From Cellulomonas fimi (lineage in GTDB: Bacteria; Actinomycetota; Actinomycetes; Actinomycetales; Cellulomonadaceae), in assembly GCF_012952065.1 (NCBI RefSeq), contig NZ_JABCJJ010000013.1, positions 21,954 through 85,953 on the forward strand: DNA of 64,000 nt. The letters are read 5' to 3'. The position numbers and the translations under genes are program-made. The notes under the pieces are model-generated. The model was given only the letters and a program-made list of their open reading frames with translations, did not search any database and was not told the DNA's origin. The stretch's first letter is position 1, and the number at the start of each line of letters is the position of its first letter. Shown one piece after another: positions 44,884 to 54,235 of the stretch.

Positions 44884-45339
44884 TCAGAGCGTCCACACCG
44901 AGACGGTGAGCAGGCGACCGCGCCACGACAGCGCGACGTCGTCGATCGGCGTCGCCCCCTCGGCCGACGGCGCGTCGGCGCTCACCTGCGGGAGCGCGAG
45001 CTTGCCGTGCACCGGCAGCAGCGCCTTGAGGTTGCCGCCGACGACGTTCGCCACCTCGCCGAACGCGTCGACCAGGTCGTCCTCCGACACCGGCTCGTCG
45101 GGCTCCATCGCGAGCAAGGCCCGCGCGAGGTCGTCGGCCGTCTCGCGCTCCGTGGTCAGCAGCACGCGGCTCGGCAGCTCCACCTGGAGCTCGACCCACG
45201 CGTGCAGCGGGTTCGTCAGGGTGACCGGGCCGTCCAGCCACGGGTTCAGGGCGCCGGTCTCGCCGTCGACCATGGCGGCGAAGACCTCCTCCGCGATCGC
45301 CGTGATCTGCTCGGCGCCGAACAGGGCGGTGGAACTCAT
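44884..45339 (-). CDS. cheX: CheX-like CheY-P phosphatase
   Basis: CheX removes the phosphate from CheY-P and so ends the chemotaxis signal. This 151-residue protein has the CheC/CheX core DAFGEVANVVGGNLKALLP with Glu95 and Asn98 of the ExxN motif and the Gly-Gly-Asn turn at 101-103. The N-terminal IAEEVFAAMV and the strand WVELQVELPSRVLLTTE are as expected. Its ATG overlaps the stop of the first cheY gene. No cheZ or cheD is seen in the window, so this is the probable main phosphatase. Confidence 0.85.
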   Translation of the reverse strand: MSSTALFGAEQITAIAEEVFAAMVDGETGALNPWLDGPVTLTNPLHAWVELQVELPSRVLLTTERETADDLARALLAMEPDEPVSEDDLVDAFGEVANVVGGNLKALLPVHGKLALPQVSADAPSAEGATPIDDVALSWRGRLLTVSVWTL

Positions 45340-45719
45340 ACGGACTCCTCGAGAGGCATCAGCCCGAGCAGCTCGAGCTTGTCCCGGATCGCGTCCGGGG
45401 TGAACGGCTTGATGAGGTACTCGTGGGCTCCGGCCGCGAGCGCACGCACGATCTGGCTGTGCTCACCCTCGGTCGTCACCATCATGAGCGTCATGTCACG
45501 CAGCTCGCGGCGCGCGCGCACCGCGAGGACGAACTCCATGCCGTCCATGACGGGCATGTTCCAGTCGATGCAGGCGAGGTCGAAGCGCTCCCCCGCGTCC
45601 AGCAGCTCGAGCGCCTCGGCCCCGTGCCCGGCCTGCGCCGTCTCGTAGCCGAGCCCGGACAGGATGCCGGCGACGATCCGCCGCATCGCCCGGGAGTCGT
45701 CGATCACCAGCGCTCTCAT
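45336..45719 (-). CDS. cheY: Chemotaxis response regulator CheY (first copy)
   Basis: This 127-residue receiver domain has Asp7/Asp8, phosphoacceptor Asp52 in CIDWNMPVMDG, Thr82/Thr83 and Lys104 in YLIKPFTP. It follows cheR with an ATGA overlap and precedes cheX with another, so kinase target and phosphatase are coupled. It and the second CheY copy share only about the family level of likeness, so they are not a recent duplication. A longer frame to 46313 is a shadow of cheR. Confidence 0.92.
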   Translation of the reverse strand: MRALVIDDSRAMRRIVAGILSGLGYETAQAGHGAEALELLDAGERFDLACIDWNMPVMDGMEFVLAVRARRELRDMTLMMVTTEGEHSQIVRALAAGAHEYLIKPFTPDAIRDKLELLGLMPLEESV

Positions 45720-46540
45720 GACGCCCTCCGGTCGTTGAGTCGGTAGACGGAGCTGCGGCCCACCGGCACGCGCTCCCAGCTGTCGTCGATCCCGATCGTG
45801 GTCTCGGCGGCGCCGAGGAGCAGGAAGCCGCCCGGGCGGACGACCGACTGGACGCGCCGCAGGACCTCCTGCTTCGCCGCGAGGTCGAAGTAGATGAGCA
45901 CGTTGCGCAGGAAGACGATGTCGTACGGCCCGCCCGCGGGTGGCGTGTGCAGCAGGTTGTGCCGCGTGAAGGTGACCATCGACTTGAGCCCGTCGCTCAC
46001 CTCCCACTCGGTGCCCGCGCGGGTGAGGTGCTTGACGAGCATCGTCGCCGGCAGGCCGCGGTTGATCTCGAGCTGGCTGTACCGGCCCGCGCGCCCCTTG
46101 AGGAGCACCTCCGCGGACAGGTCCGTGGCGACGATCCGCGAGTCGAGCTCCGGGAAGCCGTCGCGCAGCTGCATCGCGATGCTGTACGGCTCCTGACCGG
46201 TCGAGCAGGCGGCGGACCAGATGCGCAGCGACGTGCGCGCCGGGTCCTGGGCCAGCAGCTCGGGGACGACATGCCGCACGAGCGCCTGGAACGGCGTCGC
46301 GTCGCGGAACCACGAGGTCTCGTTCGTGGTCAGCGCCTCGACGACGCGCTCATGGTCGGCCGGCTTGGACGCGGTGCGCAGCGCGCGCACGAACTCGTCG
46401 ACCTCGACGAGCCCGGCCTGCCGGGCGAGCGGCTGGAGGCGGCTCTCGACGAGGTACTCCTTGCCGGCGGGTAGCTGGATGGCGCTGCGCTCTCGGACCA
46501 GGTCAGCGACGTACCGGAACGACTCGGGGGCCAACGTCAC
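45716..46540 (-). CDS. cheR: Chemoreceptor glutamate methyltransferase CheR
   Basis: CheR methylates glutamates of chemoreceptors using SAM for adaptation. The 274-residue protein has the N-terminal helical domain with TTNETSWFRD, the SAM site RIWSAACSTGQEPYSIAM, IVATDLSAEVL, and FLRNVLIYFDLAAKQEVLRR followed by PGGFLLLGAAET. The GTG at 46540 overlaps the cheB stop (GTGA). None of the three receptors encoded nearby ends in a W-x-x-F pentapeptide, so CheR must find them without that tether. Confidence 0.93.
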   Translation of the reverse strand: MTLAPESFRYVADLVRERSAIQLPAGKEYLVESRLQPLARQAGLVEVDEFVRALRTASKPADHERVVEALTTNETSWFRDATPFQALVRHVVPELLAQDPARTSLRIWSAACSTGQEPYSIAMQLRDGFPELDSRIVATDLSAEVLLKGRAGRYSQLEINRGLPATMLVKHLTRAGTEWEVSDGLKSMVTFTRHNLLHTPPAGGPYDIVFLRNVLIYFDLAAKQEVLRRVQSVVRPGGFLLLGAAETTIGIDDSWERVPVGRSSVYRLNDRRAS

Positions 46541-47946
46541 CGGGCACCTCCTCGGGCGGGGGTCAGGGCACCGGTCCGCGAGGCGGGGGTGTCGGTGGGG
46601 GCGGGGTGGGTGTCCGCGTGGCTGCCGGCGTCGTCGACGCCGCGCTGGACCAGCCCGACGACCGTGGCCGCCATCTCGTCGATCGGCACGACGCGGTGCG
46701 CCAGACCCGCGGCGGCCACGGCCCCCGGCATCCCCCAGACCACGCTCGAGGCCTCGTCCTGCACGACGACGGTGCCCCCCGCCGCGACGACCGCGCCGGT
46801 GCCGGTGCGCCCGTCGGTGCCCATGCCGGTGAGCACGACGGCGAGCAGGTCGCCGCCGTACACGTCGACCGCGGTGCGGAAGAGGGTGTCGACCGCCGGG
46901 CGGCAGAAGTTGACGGGCGGGTCCTGGGTCAGGCGGGTGCGTGCGCCGCGCGCGGTCCGCTCGAGCTCGAGGTGGTGGTCGCCGGGGGCGACGTAGACGT
47001 GCCCAGGCAGCAGCTCCTCGCCACCCACCGCCTCGACCACCGTCGAGCCGCCCGTGCGATCGAGCCGCTGCGCGAGCTGGCGCGTGAAGACCGGCGGCAT
47101 GTGCTGCACGACCACGACGGGCACCGGCAGGGGCCGGGCGATCGACGCGACGAGCCGGGTCAGCGCCTCGGGGCCCCCGGTGGACGCGCCGATGACGACG
47201 GCCCGGACCGGGCGCACGGCACCGTCGGCGTGGTGGGCAAGAGCGATCGGACGCCGCGCCGTCGCGCCGGGCACGCCACGTGCCGCGGCCGTGACGGGGG
47301 CGTCCGCGCTCCGAGGGCCCGTGACGCCACGGAGCGCAGACGAGGTGGGGGTGGGACCGGTGCCACCGGACAGCTCCGCCGTGCGACGCGCGCGGCGCCG
47401 GGTCGCCTCGGAGAGCGGGCGCAGGGGGGTCCGCAGCGCCGACACGGGACGTCCCGCCTCGGGCGACGCGCCGCCGTCGTGCCCGGCACCCCGCGACCCG
47501 GTCCCGCGGTCGGACGAGCCGCCGTCGGCGTCGAGCACGTGCGGGACGAGGGCCTTGATGCGCGGCAGGAGCTGCTGCGCCACGTCGGTGAGCGCCGCGC
47601 GCAGGTCGGGCACGTTCGTCGGCTTGGTGACGTAGTCCGTCGCGCCCGCGGCGAGGGCGTCGAGCGTGGCCTCGGCGCCGCGCTCGGTCAGCGTCGAGAA
47701 CATGATGATCGGGAACCGGTCGCCCCGACGACGCAGCTCCTGGACCGCCTCGAGGCCGTCCATCTCCGGCATCTCGATGTCCATCGTCACCAGGTGCGGC
47801 CGGAGCCGGGTCACCTGGTCGAGCGCGATCCGGCCGTTCGCGGCGGTTCCGACCACGTCGATGTCGCGGTCGCCCTCGAGCGCACCGACCACGAGCCGCC
47901 GCACGACGACGGAGTCGTCGACCACGAGGACCCGGATGCGGGACAC
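46537..47946 (-). CDS. cheB: Chemoreceptor methylesterase CheB
   Basis: CheB removes methyl groups from receptors when phosphorylated by CheA. This 469-residue protein has an N-terminal receiver domain with Asp10/Asp11, Asp56 in TMDIEMPEMDG and Lys108 in VTKPTN. A C-terminal esterase domain has the triad Ser255 (GASTGGPE), His282 (QHMPPVFT) and Asp378 (GMGTDGRTG). The linker between them (about 140-245) is over 100 residues, rich in Arg, Ser, Gly and Ala, far longer than the usual 20-30. A Thr/Pro-rich tail of 25 residues ends the protein. A 254-base gap with tandem repeats lies upstream. Confidence 0.93.
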   Translation of the reverse strand: MSRIRVLVVDDSVVVRRLVVGALEGDRDIDVVGTAANGRIALDQVTRLRPHLVTMDIEMPEMDGLEAVQELRRRGDRFPIIMFSTLTERGAEATLDALAAGATDYVTKPTNVPDLRAALTDVAQQLLPRIKALVPHVLDADGGSSDRGTGSRGAGHDGGASPEAGRPVSALRTPLRPLSEATRRRARRTAELSGGTGPTPTSSALRGVTGPRSADAPVTAAARGVPGATARRPIALAHHADGAVRPVRAVVIGASTGGPEALTRLVASIARPLPVPVVVVQHMPPVFTRQLAQRLDRTGGSTVVEAVGGEELLPGHVYVAPGDHHLELERTARGARTRLTQDPPVNFCRPAVDTLFRTAVDVYGGDLLAVVLTGMGTDGRTGTGAVVAAGGTVVVQDEASSVVWGMPGAVAAAGLAHRVVPIDEMAATVVGLVQRGVDDAGSHADTHPAPTDTPASRTGALTPARGGAR

Positions 47947-47992
47947 GTGCGCTCCTTCGCTCGTCGCGCCGCTCGGCCGGTGCGGCTCGAGC

Positions 47993-48077
47993 GGCTGGTC
48001 GGTCGGCTGGTCTGTCGGCTGGTGCGTCGGCTGGTCTGTCGGGCTGGTGCGTCGGGCTGGGGCGTCGGGCTGGTGTG
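47993..48077. repeat. Tandem array of a 12-13-base unit (GGCTGGTSYGTC)
   Basis: Seven degenerate head-to-tail copies fill most of the gap between a receptor gene and cheB; four are 12 bases and the last are 13, with a growing G run. The array is 46 bases upstream of the cheB start on the minus strand. It is not in an evident gene. Confidence 0.8.
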
Positions 48078-48200
48078 CGTGTGCCTGCGGCCGGCTCGGT
48101 GCGGGGTCGGGGGCCTCCCTGCACTGACTCCTCTATCGGCGCCGGGTCCCCCGATGTGAGCCACCGCCGCGACGCGGTATGGGCGATTCTGTGGCGATCT

Positions 48201-49856
48201 TCAGTACGTGAACGCGGCGACACGGGCACGCAGGTCAGACGACATGCGGGCGAGCTCCTCGACCGAGTCGCCGACCGTGTGCAGCACCTGGGTGGCACCC
48301 GCCGACGCCTGCGCGACGCTGCCGATGCTCGTGGCGATCTCGCCCGACCCCGTGGCCGCCTGCGCGACGGACCGGCTCATCTCGTGCGTCGTCGCCGTCT
48401 GCTCCTCCACGGCGGAGGCGATCGTCAGCTGGAAGTCGTTGATCGCCGCGATGATCCCCGTGATCTCACCGATCGACGCGACCGCGAGCGCCGTGTCCGC
48501 CTGGATGGCCTCGACCCGGCGCGTGATCTCCTCGGTGGCCCGCGCGGTCTCCTGCGCCAGCTCCTTGACCTCGCCCGCGACGACCGCGAAGCCCTTGCCG
48601 GCGTCCCCCGCCCGGGCGGCCTCGATCGTCGCGTTGAGCGCGAGCAGGTTCGTCTGCTCGGCGATCGACGTGATGGCCCGCACGACCTTCCCGATCTCCT
48701 GGCTCGACGAGCCCAGCTTGGTCACGGTCCCGGTCATGTCGGCGGCGACCCCGGTGGCGCGCTGGGCGACCGTGGCGGCCTCGTCGGCGTACTGCGCGAT
48801 CTCCCGGATCGACACACCCATCTGCTCGGCGCCCGCCGCGACGGTCTCGACGTTGTCGGTGACGTGCTCGGCAGCGACCGCGATCATCCCGGCCTGCACG
48901 CTGGTCTCCTCCGAGCCGGCCGCGACCTGCGCGGCGGCCGCGGACAGCTGCTCGGCGGAGTCCGCCACGGCCTGCGCGGTGACCGCCACCTCGGCCAGGG
49001 TCCCCCGCAGCGTCTCCTGCGCCGTCGCGAGCGCCCGCGCCATCCGGCCCAGCTCGTCGCCGCTCGTGACGCGCGCGACCACGGTCAGGTCACCGTCCGC
49101 CATCGCGTCGAGCGAGCGGCTCACGCGGTCGATCCGGCGTCGGATCGTGCGCGGCAACGTGTACGCGGTCAGGGCAGCGATCCCGACGCCGACGACGAGC
49201 GCCGCGCCGAGGACGAGCCTCGCCCGCTGGGCCTGGGCCTGGAGCGCGACGTTGCGCGCCTCGGCGACCCCGACGATCTCGGCCTGGACCGACCGGAAGT
49301 TCCGGTCGAAGGTGTCGAGGTACGGCTGCGCCTGCTGCGTCTGCCCGAGCTCGTAGGCGACCCGGTCCCGCGCGAAGAGCGCGGGCAGCAGCCGCTCCTC
49401 GCGCACGGTCACCCAGCGGTCCCAGCTGCTCAGCACCTGGGGCCAGGCCTCGGGCAGCTCGCGGTCGGTGCCCACCGCCGCGACGAACCCCTCGACGGCC
49501 GCAGCCATGGCCCGGTCCCCCGCTGTGACCTCGGCCAGCCGGGCGGCCACGTCCGTGCTGCCGGCGGTCGCGGCCAGCTCGGCGACCGCGGCACGCGTCG
49601 TGAGCTGCGCGGAGCCCATCCGCGCGAGGCTCGTCGTCGCACGGTCGGCGCGGGCGAGGTCCTCGTTCCCCGCGGCCAGCGCGGAGAGCTGGGACACCGC
49701 GAGCGCGGCGACACCTGCGGCGACGACCGCCAGCATGCCGAGCGAGACCAGCAGCCTCCGGCGGATGGAGCGCGACCGTGACCACGACCCGAACGCTGTG
49801 CGCAGGCGTCCCGGCCCCCGCGCGCCGGTACGCCCGCGACGTCCCGTGCTCCTCAT
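48201..49856 (-). CDS. Methyl-accepting chemotaxis protein 1
   Basis: This 551-residue receptor starts at ATG 49856, with CAGGAG six bases upstream. It has a basic tail, membrane segment 1 at about 33-55, a helical sensor domain of about 140 residues, membrane segment 2 near 200-222, and a HAMP domain containing [15 protein letters not shown] long signalling coiled coil carries the hairpin tip [20 protein letters not shown]. The sensor resembles the four-helix-bundle type with no visible ligand motif. It is the last of three receptor genes in a row; their signalling halves are nearly identical. The C-terminus ends FTY. Confidence 0.92.
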   Translation of the reverse strand: MRSTGRRGRTGARGPGRLRTAFGSWSRSRSIRRRLLVSLGMLAVVAAGVAALAVSQLSALAAGNEDLARADRATTSLARMGSAQLTTRAAVAELAATAGSTDVAARLAEVTAGDRAMAAAVEGFVAAVGTDRELPEAWPQVLSSWDRWVTVREERLLPALFARDRVAYELGQTQQAQPYLDTFDRNFRSVQAEIVGVAEARNVALQAQAQRARLVLGAALVVGVGIAALTAYTLPRTIRRRIDRVSRSLDAMADGDLTVVARVTSGDELGRMARALATAQETLRGTLAEVAVTAQAVADSAEQLSAAAAQVAAGSEETSVQAGMIAVAAEHVTDNVETVAAGAEQMGVSIREIAQYADEAATVAQRATGVAADMTGTVTKLGSSSQEIGKVVRAITSIAEQTNLLALNATIEAARAGDAGKGFAVVAGEVKELAQETARATEEITRRVEAIQADTALAVASIGEITGIIAAINDFQLTIASAVEEQTATTHEMSRSVAQAATGSGEIATSIGSVAQASAGATQVLHTVGDSVEELARMSSDLRARVAAFTY

Positions 49857-49893
49857 CCCACGCTCCTGATCCCGTGCTCGTCGCCCGGCCACA

Positions 49894-51678
49894 TCAGTAC
49901 GTGAAGACGTCGACGCGGTGCCGGAGGTCGGCCGACATCCGGGCGAGCTCGTCGACCGACTCCCCGACGGTGTGCAGCACCTGGGTCGAGCTGGTGGCCG
50001 CCTCGGCCACGCTGCTGATGCCGGTGGCGATCTCGCCCGACCCCGTGGCGGCCTGGGCGACCGAGCGGCTCATCTCGTGCGTCGTCGCCGTCTGCTCCTC
50101 GACCGCGGAGGCGATCGTCAGCTGGAAGTCGTTGATCGCCGCGATGATCTCGGAGATCTCGCCGATGGCCGCCACCGCCCCGGTGGTGTCGACCTGGATC
50201 GCCTCGACCCGGCGGGTGATCTCCTCGGTCGCCCGGGCGGTCTCCTGCGCGAGCTCCTTGACCTCCCCGGCCACGACGGCGAAGCCCTTGCCCGCGTCCC
50301 CGGCCCGGGCGGCCTCGATCGTCGCGTTGAGCGCGAGCAGGTTGGTCTGCTCGGCGATCGACGTGATGGCCCGCACGACCTTCCCGATCTCCTGGCTCGA
50401 GGAGCCGAGCTTCGTCACCGTGCCGGTCATCGCCGCGGCGACGCCGGTGGCCTGCTCGGCCACCTTCGCCGCCTCGTTGGCGTACTGCGCGATCTCGCGG
50501 ATCGAGGCGCCCATCTGCTCGGCGCCCGCGGCGACCGTCTGCACGTTGCGGCTGACCTGCTCCGCGGCGACCGCCACGACGCCGGCCTGGACGCTCGTCT
50601 CCTCCGAGCCGGCGGCGACCTGCGCCCCGGCGACCGACATCTCCTCGGCGGACGCGGCGACCGCCTGCGCGGTGCCCGCGACCCCGGCCATCGTGGCCCG
50701 CAGCGACTCCTGCGCGCGTGCCAGCGAGCGCGCCATCTGGCCCAGCTCGTCCGCGCTGCGCACGTCGGCCGCGACCGTGAGGTCGCCGTCGGCCATCGCC
50801 TCGAGCGAGGACTTCACCCGGTCGATCTTCCGCCGGATGGTGCGGGTCATCAGGAAGGCCGGGACGAGCGACAGGACCAGCCCGATGCCCAGCGCGACGG
50901 GCAGGAGCGCCATGGCGCGGCGTGCCTCGGCCTGCGACTGGGTCGCGAGGCCGTCGACGTAGCGCATCAGGTGCTCCTGCACCGCCGCGAGGTCGCGGTC
51001 GAACGAGTCGATCGCGGGCTGGGCCCGCTGGATGCGCTCGAGCTCGAAGGCGTTCCGGTCGCTCGCGATCGCCGCGGGGAGCAGCCCCTCGTCACGCGCC
51101 TGCTTCCAGGTCTCCCAGTTCGCGAGCAGCGACTCCCACTCCTCCGGGAGCACGCGGCTGGTGCCCTCGGTCTGCGCGAACTGCGCGGCCGCCTCGTCGA
51201 ACATGACGTCCGCGGCGTCGATCTTCTCCTCCCAGCCGGCCTTGCCGGCGTCCGAGGTGGCCGCCGCCAGCTGGGCGATGCTCATGCGAGCGGTGAGCTG
51301 TGCCTCGTCGACGCCCGCGAGCGCCATGGTCGCCTGCTTGTTCACCGCGGCGATCTCCGCGGCGTCGGACGCCATCCCGGTCATGCCGACCACGGCGAGG
51401 AGGCCGACGCCGAGGGAGACGGCGGCGAGCATGCCGATCGCACCGAGGATCTTGGCCCGGATCGATCGCATCGAGGACCACCGCGCGGTGGCGGCGGCCG
51501 ACGCCGGGGCGACCTCGGCGTCGGGCGCCTGCGTGGACGCGGGACCTGCGGTGGGGGTCGGCACGACGGTCGGGGCCGCGCCGCCCTGAGGCATCGGCGA
51601 CGGGTCGACGACGGGGGTCGTGCCGGTACGCGCGGCGTCGGCGCTGACCGTGGTGCCGGTCGTCGTCACGGTGCTCAT
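49894..51678 (-). CDS. Methyl-accepting chemotaxis protein 2
   Basis: This 594-residue receptor starts at ATG 51678 with AGGAG eight bases upstream; the longer frame to 51774 has no ribosome site. A Thr/Pro/Ala-rich cytoplasmic tail of about 65 residues precedes membrane segment 1 (77-99). The helical sensor has the charged pattern [20 protein letters not shown]. Membrane segment 2 is near 255-277, followed by HAMP ([14 protein letters not shown]) and the signalling coiled coil. From the HAMP onward it matches receptor 1 almost residue for residue. It lies between receptors 1 and 3, with gaps of 37 and 111 bases. Confidence 0.92.
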   Translation of the reverse strand: MSTVTTTGTTVSADAARTGTTPVVDPSPMPQGGAAPTVVPTPTAGPASTQAPDAEVAPASAAATARWSSMRSIRAKILGAIGMLAAVSLGVGLLAVVGMTGMASDAAEIAAVNKQATMALAGVDEAQLTARMSIAQLAAATSDAGKAGWEEKIDAADVMFDEAAAQFAQTEGTSRVLPEEWESLLANWETWKQARDEGLLPAAIASDRNAFELERIQRAQPAIDSFDRDLAAVQEHLMRYVDGLATQSQAEARRAMALLPVALGIGLVLSLVPAFLMTRTIRRKIDRVKSSLEAMADGDLTVAADVRSADELGQMARSLARAQESLRATMAGVAGTAQAVAASAEEMSVAGAQVAAGSEETSVQAGVVAVAAEQVSRNVQTVAAGAEQMGASIREIAQYANEAAKVAEQATGVAAAMTGTVTKLGSSSQEIGKVVRAITSIAEQTNLLALNATIEAARAGDAGKGFAVVAGEVKELAQETARATEEITRRVEAIQVDTTGAVAAIGEISEIIAAINDFQLTIASAVEEQTATTHEMSRSVAQAATGSGEIATGISSVAEAATSSTQVLHTVGESVDELARMSADLRHRVDVFTY

Positions 51679-51789
51679 CTGGGTGCTCCTGGGTGTTCGG
51701 GGTGCCGTCGTTCCCATCGGCCGTCGCGGCGGCCGGATGAGGTCGGCGGGGCGGTCACGTGGATCGGGCCACATGGATCGACGAGCGGT

Positions 51790-53817
51790 TCAGTAGGTGA
51801 AGACCTCGACGCGGTGGCGCAGGTCGGCGGACATCCGGGCGAGCTCGTCGACCGAGTCGTTGACGGTGCCGAACACCTCGGTGGACGTGGTCGCGGCGGA
51901 GGCCACGCTGCTGATGCCGTCCGCGATCTCGCTCGAGCCGGCGGCGGCCTGCGCGATCGAGCGTCCCATCTCGTGCGTCGTCGCCGTCTGCTCCTCGACC
52001 GCCGAGGCGATGGTGAGTTGGTAGTCGTTGATCGCTGTGATGATCTCGGAGATCTCGCCGATCGAGGCGACCGCACCGGTCGTGTCCTGCTGGATCGCCT
52101 CGACCCGGCGCGTGATCTCCTCGGTGGCCCGGGCGGTCTCCTGCGCGAGCTCCTTGACCTCCCCGGCCACGACGGCGAAGCCGCGCCCGGCGTCGCCTGC
52201 GCGGGCCGCCTCGATGGTCGCGTTGAGCGCCAGGAGGTTGGTCTGCTCCGCGATGGCCGTGATGACGCGGACGACGGCGCCGATCTGCTCGCTCGACGAG
52301 CCGAGCTTCGTCACGGTGCCGGTCATCTCGGCGGCGACTCCCGTGGCGCGCTCCGCGACCTTGGCCGCCTCGTTGGCGTACTGCGCGATCTCCCGGATCG
52401 AGGCGCCCATCTGCTCCGCGCCGGCGGAGGCGGTCTGGACGTTGCGGTTGACCTGCTCCGCGGCGGCCGCGACGACCCCGGCCTGCACGCTCGTCTCCTC
52501 CGAGCCGGCCGCCACCTGGGCGCCGGCCGCGGCCATCTCCTCGGCCGACTCGGCGACCGCGTGCGCGGTGCCGGAGACGCCGGCGAGCGTCGCCCGCAAC
52601 GACTCCTGAGCCGTGGCGAGCGACCTTGCCATCTGGCCGAGCTCGTCGCGGCTGTGGACGTCGGCGGTGACCGTGAGGTCCCCGGCGCCCATGGCCTCGA
52701 GCGAGCCCTTGACCCTGTCCACCTTGCGGCGGATCGTGCCGGTCATCAGCACCGCGGGCACGAGCGAGAGGACGACGCCGAGGACGAGGGCGGCGACCAC
52801 CAGGAGGACGGCCGAGCGCGCGGTCGTGGCGGACTCCGCCGCGAGCGCCTCGATGCGCGTCGCGAGGTCGGCCTCGACCTCGTTCAGGTGACCCTCGAAC
52901 CTGCTGACGGTGAGCTGGCCCTCCTGCACCTGGAGCGTCTCGTACGCCGCGCGGTCGCGGGCGACGGCGTACGGCAGCAGGCGGGACTCGCGGATCTCGC
53001 GCCAGTCCTCCCAGGCGGTGCGCGCGAGCTCCCACTCGTCCGACAGCGTGCCGCTGCTCGCCGTCGCTGCCTCGAAGGCGTCCGCCGCCTCGTCGAACCG
53101 CGCGTCGGCCTCGTCCACCTCCGTGAGCCACTCGGCGGTGCTGGCGTTCGTCGTCGACGCCGCGACCTGCGCGAGGACCATCTGCGCCTCGAGGTGCTCG
53201 CGACGGACGGCGATGAGGCTCGCCATCGCCTGGTCGTTGATCCGCGCGAGCTGGGTCGTGTCCTTCGCCATGCCGTCCATCTGGACGAGCGCGACCCCGG
53301 TCACGGCAACCGCGACGACCGCCAGCTGGCCGATGCTGACGAGGATCTTCGAGCGGATCGACAGCGCGCCGAGCCACGGCACGCGGACGCGCGACAGTCG
53401 TGGCAGGCGTGGACGACGACGACGACGACGTCGCGCGGCGGTGGGCCGGCCGCTCTGCGGCGTGTCGGGCTGCGGGGCGTCGGCCTGGGGGGCGTCGGCC
53501 TGCGGGGCGTCGGCCTGCGGGGGGTCGGCCTGCGGGGTGTCGGCAGAGCGCGCCTCGGGGCTGGCGGCGTCCCGGTCTGCGCTCCGGGCGCGCGGGATCA
53601 GCGACCTGACCCGAGCGGTGAGCCGGTGCACGACGCCGCCGGCCGCGGGCTGGGGCGCGGGGACGGCGTCGACCGCGGGCTGCGGGTCGGCGACGGCGTC
53701 GACCGGGGGGTGGGGCGTGGGGACGCGGTTGCCTGCGGTCGGTCCGGGTCGCTTCATCGCGAGGCCCTTCGTCTCGGCTGTCGCACGGTCGGTGTCGCGG
53801 TGAGGTCGCCGGCTCAT
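51790..53817 (-). CDS. Methyl-accepting chemotaxis protein 3
   Basis: This receptor is 675 residues if it starts at ATG 53817, which overlaps the cheW stop (ATGA). The cytoplasmic N-terminus is very long, about 150 residues, with PQADAPQAD repeats and an Arg-rich block RRRRRRR before membrane segment 1 (158-180). The helical sensor spans 181-335, membrane segment 2 336-358, HAMP 359-412 ([14 protein letters not shown]), and the signalling domain 413-675. The tip sequence is as in the other two receptors. ATG 53757 is an alternative start. The function of the tail is unknown; it may interact with DNA or the array because it is so basic. Confidence 0.9.
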   Translation of the reverse strand: MSRRPHRDTDRATAETKGLAMKRPGPTAGNRVPTPHPPVDAVADPQPAVDAVPAPQPAAGGVVHRLTARVRSLIPRARSADRDAASPEARSADTPQADPPQADAPQADAPQADAPQPDTPQSGRPTAARRRRRRRPRLPRLSRVRVPWLGALSIRSKILVSIGQLAVVAVAVTGVALVQMDGMAKDTTQLARINDQAMASLIAVRREHLEAQMVLAQVAASTTNASTAEWLTEVDEADARFDEAADAFEAATASSGTLSDEWELARTAWEDWREIRESRLLPYAVARDRAAYETLQVQEGQLTVSRFEGHLNEVEADLATRIEALAAESATTARSAVLLVVAALVLGVVLSLVPAVLMTGTIRRKVDRVKGSLEAMGAGDLTVTADVHSRDELGQMARSLATAQESLRATLAGVSGTAHAVAESAEEMAAAGAQVAAGSEETSVQAGVVAAAAEQVNRNVQTASAGAEQMGASIREIAQYANEAAKVAERATGVAAEMTGTVTKLGSSSEQIGAVVRVITAIAEQTNLLALNATIEAARAGDAGRGFAVVAGEVKELAQETARATEEITRRVEAIQQDTTGAVASIGEISEIITAINDYQLTIASAVEEQTATTHEMGRSIAQAAAGSSEIADGISSVASAATTSTEVFGTVNDSVDELARMSADLRHRVEVFTY
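53459..53544. repeat. In-frame 15-base tandem repeats in receptor gene 3
   Basis: About five copies of a 15-base unit (CCTGCGGGGCGTCGG on the plus strand) encode the PQADA repeats of the receptor's cytoplasmic tail. The unit length is a multiple of three, so copy changes keep the frame. Confidence 0.85.
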
Positions 53818-54233
53818 GGCGCGGTAGCGCGGTCGAGGTCGAGGGCCAGCAGCAGGCCGTCGTCGAGCTTGTACGCGCCGCGGATGATCTGCCGGAGCGG
53901 GCTCCCGAGCGTGTCCGGCGGCGGCGCGAACTGGTCGTCCTCGACGTCGACCACGTCGCCGACCTCGTCCACGAGCAGGCTGATCGACTCCCCGCCCACC
54001 TGGACCACGAGCATCATCGGCTCTGCGTCCGCAGGCGGCGGGGGCAGCTCGAGCCGGCTGCGCAGGTCGAACGAGAGGATCACCTGCCCGCGCAGGTTGA
54101 CGAGCCCGACGACGCCCACGGGGGCGTGCGGCACGGGGGTCTGGTCCTGGAGCCGCAGGGCCTCACGGACGCGCAGGACGTCGACGCCGTACCGGGCGCC
54201 GTCGAGCGAGAAGGTCGCGAGCTGCGTGGCCAC
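53814..54233 (-). CDS. cheW: Chemotaxis coupling protein CheW
   Basis: CheW links receptors to CheA in the signalling array. The 139-residue protein is a single CheW domain: [51 protein letters not shown] and [19 protein letters not shown]. The GTG at 54233 lies two bases after the cheA stop. The strongest local feature for ribosome binding is GGTGGGGGT, so translation probably depends on cheA. The gene is coupled to receptor 3 by an ATGA overlap. A longer frame to 55721 is a shadow of cheA. Confidence 0.93.
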   Translation of the reverse strand: MATQLATFSLDGARYGVDVLRVREALRLQDQTPVPHAPVGVVGLVNLRGQVILSFDLRSRLELPPPPADAEPMMLVVQVGGESISLLVDEVGDVVDVEDDQFAPPPDTLGSPLRQIIRGAYKLDDGLLLALDLDRATAP

Positions 54234-54235
54234 GT

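Noticed and set aside
53459..53544. Short repeats as a regulatory array
   Set aside because: They are in frame within receptor gene 3 and encode PQADA units.
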